The notes under the pieces were generated by a model. The model worked only from the letters and a program-made list of their open reading frames with translations, searched no databases and was not told where the DNA came from. Below are positions 63,251 to 64,000 of a stretch of DNA of 64,000 bases, one piece after another (within the stretch, counting starts at the first letter, position 1; each line of letters opens with the position of its first letter). The position numbers and the translations under genes were made by a program. Source of the DNA: Brienomyrus brachyistius (lineage: Eukaryota > Chordata > Actinopteri > Osteoglossiformes > Mormyridae); assembly GCF_023856365.1 (NCBI RefSeq), contig NW_026042744.1, forward strand, positions 41,476 through 105,475, in the 5' to 3' direction.

Positions 63251-64000
63251 AAAATGAGTAACCTTAAAAGGGAAAATACTGTTCTGCAAAGCAAGCAATT
63301 TGTGGAAATACTGTCCTAAAGTAATATAGCAGGTGAATAGGAGTTTAGGTTGTTATAAATGAAAGGAAGTTTGTTTACTTGGTTGCAGAGTGGGGGGGGG
63401 GGGTCTTGGCAGTTGGTTGCGGAGGCTGATGAGCTGATGGGTGATGGCACTCAGGGAGGCGCGGTGTTTGCAGCGGTTGTTGGAGTGGAGCCCCTCTGAT
63501 TCCCTCTCCTGGTGAAGCTTGGGCTTGGTTGCAGTTCTCTGGGTCCAGCTGGGTCTTCACTGATAGGCTTCAGGAGGGCTTCTTGTGGGCTTCTCTTCTC
63601 TTGGGCTGATGTTTCTCTGCCCTCTCTTCGTGCTGATGGTCTTTTGTTTTCTCCTCCCTTCTGTTTCTCCTCTCCTGGCTTTGTTCTGAGGTGCCAGGTT
63701 TTATAGTGTAAAGTTCGTGAATAGGAGTGACCAGGAATTCGACTCCTGGACAATGGCTGACCATCCATTTGGCGGGCTTTCGGAAGGGGGCTCTGTATCA
63801 GTCCTTTTGAGATTTATGACCAGAGTGATTTCCCTTGTATTGATGATTTCGTTAGGCTGGTGTAACTTTTGATTATTCACTTTCGTGGTAACCACTGACC
63901 AATTTGGAAACTGGAGTGATTTTCCATCGTTTGATACCAAACATGCCATAGCAGCCTAGCGGTTCACACCTCATACCATCTGTAATGATTAATTAATGAT
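63251..64000. other. No gene recognised
   Basis: A G-run at 63391-63402, C/T-rich low-complexity sequence at 63480-63700, and nothing else recognised up to the window end. Confidence 0.4.

Overview
This is vertebrate nuclear DNA, almost certainly from a ray-finned (teleost) fish. The best evidence is a novel immune-type receptor (NITR) gene, a family described only in teleosts. The window also holds a Brachyury-type gene remnant and a dense, nested load of fish repeats: CR1 and L2-like LINEs, a tRNA-derived SINE, Gypsy LTRs, hAT, Tc1 and CACTA DNA transposons, and an endogenous retrovirus. There is no bacterial-type gene organisation, no rRNA and no CRISPR array. Most long reading frames are transposon-derived.

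Layout. 0-8.9 kb: stacked repeats (SINEs, an L2-like LINE with an LTR-like insertion, an antisense CR1 LINE carrying a solo Gypsy LTR, and a retroviral gag/pro relic). 9.4-14.5 kb: more SINEs, an integrase relic split by a Tc1-like terminus, and an inverted duplication with ~760-bp arms around a 1.1-kb spacer. 15.0-17.0 kb: three 3'-terminal exons of a Brachyury (T/tbxt) gene with good splice sites, but with an in-frame TAG and a solo Gypsy LTR (5-bp duplication CTGCG) in the last exon, so a pseudogene. 17-22.2 kb: an IS3EU-like integrase relic, a perfect 36-bp hairpin, a hAT MITE and LINE/SINE debris.

22.5-34.6 kb: a six-exon NITR gene on the + strand (leader, V domain, I domain, membrane segment, two cytoplasmic exons with an ITIM). 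A 7.65-kb retrovirus sits antisense in its second intron (24146-31799), with two 339-bp LTRs that read as identical, a 5-bp target duplication and a tRNA-Tyr-type primer site. Its pol is long and carries all catalytic motifs; gag is broken twice, another in-frame stop precedes reverse transcriptase, and env is internally deleted. The NITR I-domain exon has a premature TAG at the J-like motif and a 57-bp tandem duplication of the exon end plus splice donor.

38.3-46.3 kb: an apparently complete 8.06-kb two-gene DNA transposon with CACTG termini and TA duplication. It encodes, on the minus strand, an ~889-aa zinc-finger transposase resembling CACTA/Tnp2 enzymes and a four-exon 510-aa protein like the fish predicted 'SAMD3-like' proteins. 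A 755-bp MITE lies in the transposase 5' intron.

46.4-64 kb: LINE 3' ends, an 828-bp solo retroviral LTR inside an L2-like LINE, a Gypsy 3' end, a gag relic split by a CR1 insertion with an 8-bp duplication, MITEs with clear duplications, and a ~1.1-kb minisatellite (~46-bp unit) at 61-62 kb. No confident host gene is seen here. The only potentially host-encoded loci in the window are the NITR gene and the Brachyury relic.
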